This document shows positions 62,096 through 64,000 of a stretch of 64,000 bases of DNA, piece after piece (positions within the stretch are counted from its first letter, which is position 1; every line of letters begins with the position of its first letter). The stretch covers positions 124,001 through 188,000 of the forward strand of contig JBLXEV010000005.1 of NCBI GenBank assembly GCA_048262715.1, read 5' to 3'. Source of the stretch: Albirhodobacter sp048262715 (GTDB lineage Bacteria > Pseudomonadota > Alphaproteobacteria > Rhodobacterales > Rhodobacteraceae). The notes below the pieces were generated by a model that did not search any database, was not told the origin of the DNA, and saw only the letters and a list, made by a program, of their open reading frames with translations. A program made the position numbers and the translations under genes.

Positions 62096-63351
62096 GCGGT
62101 CACCTCGCAGCGCGTCTCAGCCATCTGACGATCATAGTGTATCACCGCCTCCAGCAAAACCTGCGCGCCTGCCGCGCATTCCTCAGGCAGGGTGGATTCC
62201 GCCGGATTATGGCTAAGCCCGTCTGCACTGGGCACAAAGATCATCGTTGTCGGCACTACGGCAGCGGTATGCGCCGCGTCATGGCCCGCGCCGGAGATGA
62301 TATCGCGCATGCTAAACCCTGCCGCCTTCGCCCCTGCGCGCACAGCGGCAATGCAATCGGCATCAAACACCACGGGTGCGGTGCGCGAGATCTGCTCGAG
62401 GCGATGCTCCAGCCCAATCTCGGCCGCCGCCGCGCGCACCAGAGCTTGGGTTTGCTGCTCCATCTGATCGAGAACCGCATCGGAGGGATGCCGCAGATCA
62501 ATCGTCGCGCGGACTTCGCCGGGGATCACATTATGCGAGTTGGGGTGGATCTCAAGAAACCCAATCGTGCCAACCGCATCTGCATGGGATTTGGCAATCT
62601 TGTCGATCCCCTCGATCACTTTCGCCATGCCCAGAAGCGCGTTCTGGCGCATGTTCATTGGCGTTGATCCGGTATGGGCCGCCGTGCCGCGCAGCACCAG
62701 TTCGAACCAGCGCATCCCCTGCACGCCTTGCACAACCCCGATCTGAACGCCCTCGGCCTCAAGGATCGGGCCTTGCTCGATATGCAGCTCGAACATCGCG
62801 CCGAGTTTGACCGCGCCCGCTTTCGCCGCACCACGATAGCCGATGCGATCAAGACTGGCACCGAAAGTGTCACCCGCGACATCGCTGCGCGCATCGCCGT
62901 AGTCGGGCGTATAAACCCCCGCCCAGATCCCCGATCCCAGCATTGCGGGCGAGAACCGCGAGCCTTCCTCATTGGTCCAGTTTACCAGCATCAAAGGCGC
63001 TTCGCTCACGTAGCCCGCAGCCTCCAGCGTGCGCAGCACTTCCAGCCCTGCCAGCACGCCCAGAACCCCGTCGAACTTGCCGCCCGTCGGCTGCGTATCA
63101 AGATGGCTGCCCATCGCAATCGGCGGCAGATCGGCGCGCTTTCCGGCGCGCAGGGCGAACATGTTGCCCGCCTCGTCCACCGTCAGCATCATCCCCAGCG
63201 CCGCACATTCGGCGCTGAGCCAATCGCGGACGCGCTTATCGTCCTCGCTCAGGGTCAGCCGCGCAATCCCGCCATCCGGCGTGCCGCCGATCTGTGCCGT
63301 CTCCATCAGGCTGGCCCAAAGCCGATCCTGGTCGATTGTCAAATTAGACAT
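62092..63351 (-). CDS. M20 family amidohydrolase (allantoate/N-carbamoyl-amino-acid hydrolase type)
   Basis: 419 residues from the ATG at 63351; a GTG 6 bases further out is an alternative. Di-metal motifs: GSHLDTQPTGGKFDG (His, Asp), NEEGSRF (Glu pair), HIEQGP (His) and SHNPAE (His). Length and text match AmaB/HyuC and allantoate amidohydrolases, which split N-carbamoyl amino acids or ureido compounds. Coupled to MlrC and probably to the LivF gene upstream (32 bp). Confidence 0.93.
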   Translation of the reverse strand: MSNLTIDQDRLWASLMETAQIGGTPDGGIARLTLSEDDKRVRDWLSAECAALGMMLTVDEAGNMFALRAGKRADLPPIAMGSHLDTQPTGGKFDGVLGVLAGLEVLRTLEAAGYVSEAPLMLVNWTNEEGSRFSPAMLGSGIWAGVYTPDYGDARSDVAGDTFGASLDRIGYRGAAKAGAVKLGAMFELHIEQGPILEAEGVQIGVVQGVQGMRWFELVLRGTAAHTGSTPMNMRQNALLGMAKVIEGIDKIAKSHADAVGTIGFLEIHPNSHNVIPGEVRATIDLRHPSDAVLDQMEQQTQALVRAAAAEIGLEHRLEQISRTAPVVFDADCIAAVRAGAKAAGFSMRDIISGAGHDAAHTAAVVPTTMIFVPSADGLSHNPAESTLPEECAAGAQVLLEAVIHYDRQMAETRCEVTA

Positions 63352-63383
63352 GGTCACTTCTTTCTGCCGAAGGTCTTCTGGCC

Positions 63384-64000
63384 TCAGGCTTTCACGCCGA
63401 GGTAGCGGTCAATCGTCGCGGGATCGGAGCGGAATTGCTCCGCGCTCGCCTCATGGACGATCTGACCGAGTTCGAGAATGTAATGCCGATCCGCAAGCTG
63501 GCTGCACACGGCGAGGTTTTGTTCCACCAAGAGGATCGGCACACCCGCATCACGGATCAGCCGGATCTGGGCGACGATCTCCTCAACGATGATCGGCGCG
63601 AGCCCCTCGACGGGCTCATCCAGCATCAAAACCTTCGGCCCGTTGAGCAGCGCCCGCGCGATCGAGAGCATCTGCTGCTCGCCGCCCGAAAGTTGCCCGC
63701 CGCCATTGCTGCGGCGCTCTTCAAGACGCGGGAAGATCTTGTAGATATCTCGGATCGACCAAGGTGAGCCTTTGCGCACCGCGATGCGCAGGTTTTCCTC
63801 GACCGTGAGCAATTGGAAGATCCCGCGATCCTCCGGCACCAGCGAGAGGCCCGCCGCCGCGATCTGATAGGGCGCACGCCCCGTCACATCGCGGCCTTCC
63901 AGCTCCACCACGCCGCGCTCGGGCGTGACTATTCCCACCGCCGCTTTCAATGTGGTGCTTTTGCCCGCGCCGTTGCGGCCCAGCAAGGTGACGATCTCGC
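63384..64000 (-). CDS. livF: Branched-chain-type ABC importer ATPase LivF, partial
   Basis: About 205 residues; the N-terminus lies beyond the right edge. Walker A GRNGAGKST, LSGGEQQMLSIARAL, Walker B VLMLDEPVEGLAP and switch region LLVEQNLAVCSQLADRHYIL, all typical of LivF, which pairs with LivG. Family members take up branched-chain amino acids, urea or small amides. The rest of the importer is presumably to the right. Confidence 0.9.
   Translation of the reverse strand, partial: EIVTLLGRNGAGKSTTLKAAVGIVTPERGVVELEGRDVTGRAPYQIAAAGLSLVPEDRGIFQLLTVEENLRIAVRKGSPWSIRDIYKIFPRLEERRSNGGGQLSGGEQQMLSIARALLNGPKVLMLDEPVEGLAPIIVEEIVAQIRLIRDAGVPILLVEQNLAVCSQLADRHYILELGQIVHEASAEQFRSDPATIDRYLGVKA

Noticed and set aside
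1..64000. CRISPR arrays, transposases, integrases, toxin-antitoxin pairs, rRNA
   Set aside because: No regularly spaced repeats, no recombinase or transposase motifs, and no rRNA-like sequence were seen.

Overview
The window is about 64 kb of GC-rich, densely packed DNA. Frequent ATGA/GTGA stop-start overlaps, TRAP and ABC uptake systems, FCD-type GntR regulators and protein wording typical of Rhodobacterales suggest an alphaproteobacterium of the Rhodobacteraceae type. This is an inference from style and gene content, because no rRNA or other marker gene is present. I see no tRNA, rRNA, CRISPR array, insertion sequence or prophage. The window reads as a chain of catabolic and transport islands, each with its own regulator.

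Left part (1-7.5 kb): a plus-strand operon carries the end of a thiolase, an acyl-CoA ligase, an SDR dehydrogenase and three proteins built from four PPC/DUF296 domains, followed by an IclR regulator. A TRAP solute-binding protein and a second SDR run back from the minus strand. From 7.8 to 15.1 kb a minus-strand block encodes a proline-iminopeptidase-like hydrolase, a nitrilase-family amidase, an alpha/beta hydrolase, a Fe3+/polyamine-type ABC importer and a GntR regulator. Just upstream lie an HpaI-type aldolase, a LuxR solo and a RraA-like protein, with a divergent LysR gene and a TauE/SafE exporter. The LuxR solo beside a pip gene resembles the plant-signal-sensing LuxR solo loci (OryR/PsoR/PipR type). 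A 19-bp palindrome sits in the pip promoter.

Middle (19.5-31.4 kb): a dipeptide-type ABC importer with a fused double ATPase, an M14 carboxypeptidase-like enzyme, a GntR regulator, and a divergent pxpA, pxpB-pxpC fusion and biotin carboxylase-BCCP operon. Together they suggest import of peptides and use of 5-oxoproline or a related amide.

31.6-45.4 kb holds what looks like a complete aerobic nicotinate pathway: NicA/NicB (nicotinate to 6-hydroxynicotinate), NicC (to 2,5-dihydroxypyridine), NicX (ring opening to N-formylmaleamate), NicD (to maleamate), NicF (to maleate) and NicE (to fumarate). It comes with MarR and TetR regulators, a sodium:solute symporter with a small partner, and XdhC-like and MocA-like molybdenum cofactor genes. 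Four matching 16-bp operator-like sites lie in its control regions.

Right part (45.8-64 kb): a TetR gene with an EamA exporter, an RND efflux pair, a bacterial alpha-2-macroglobulin with penicillin-binding protein 1C, and a minus-strand operon entering from the right edge (LivF, M20 amidohydrolase, M81 MlrC-like peptidase, GntR).
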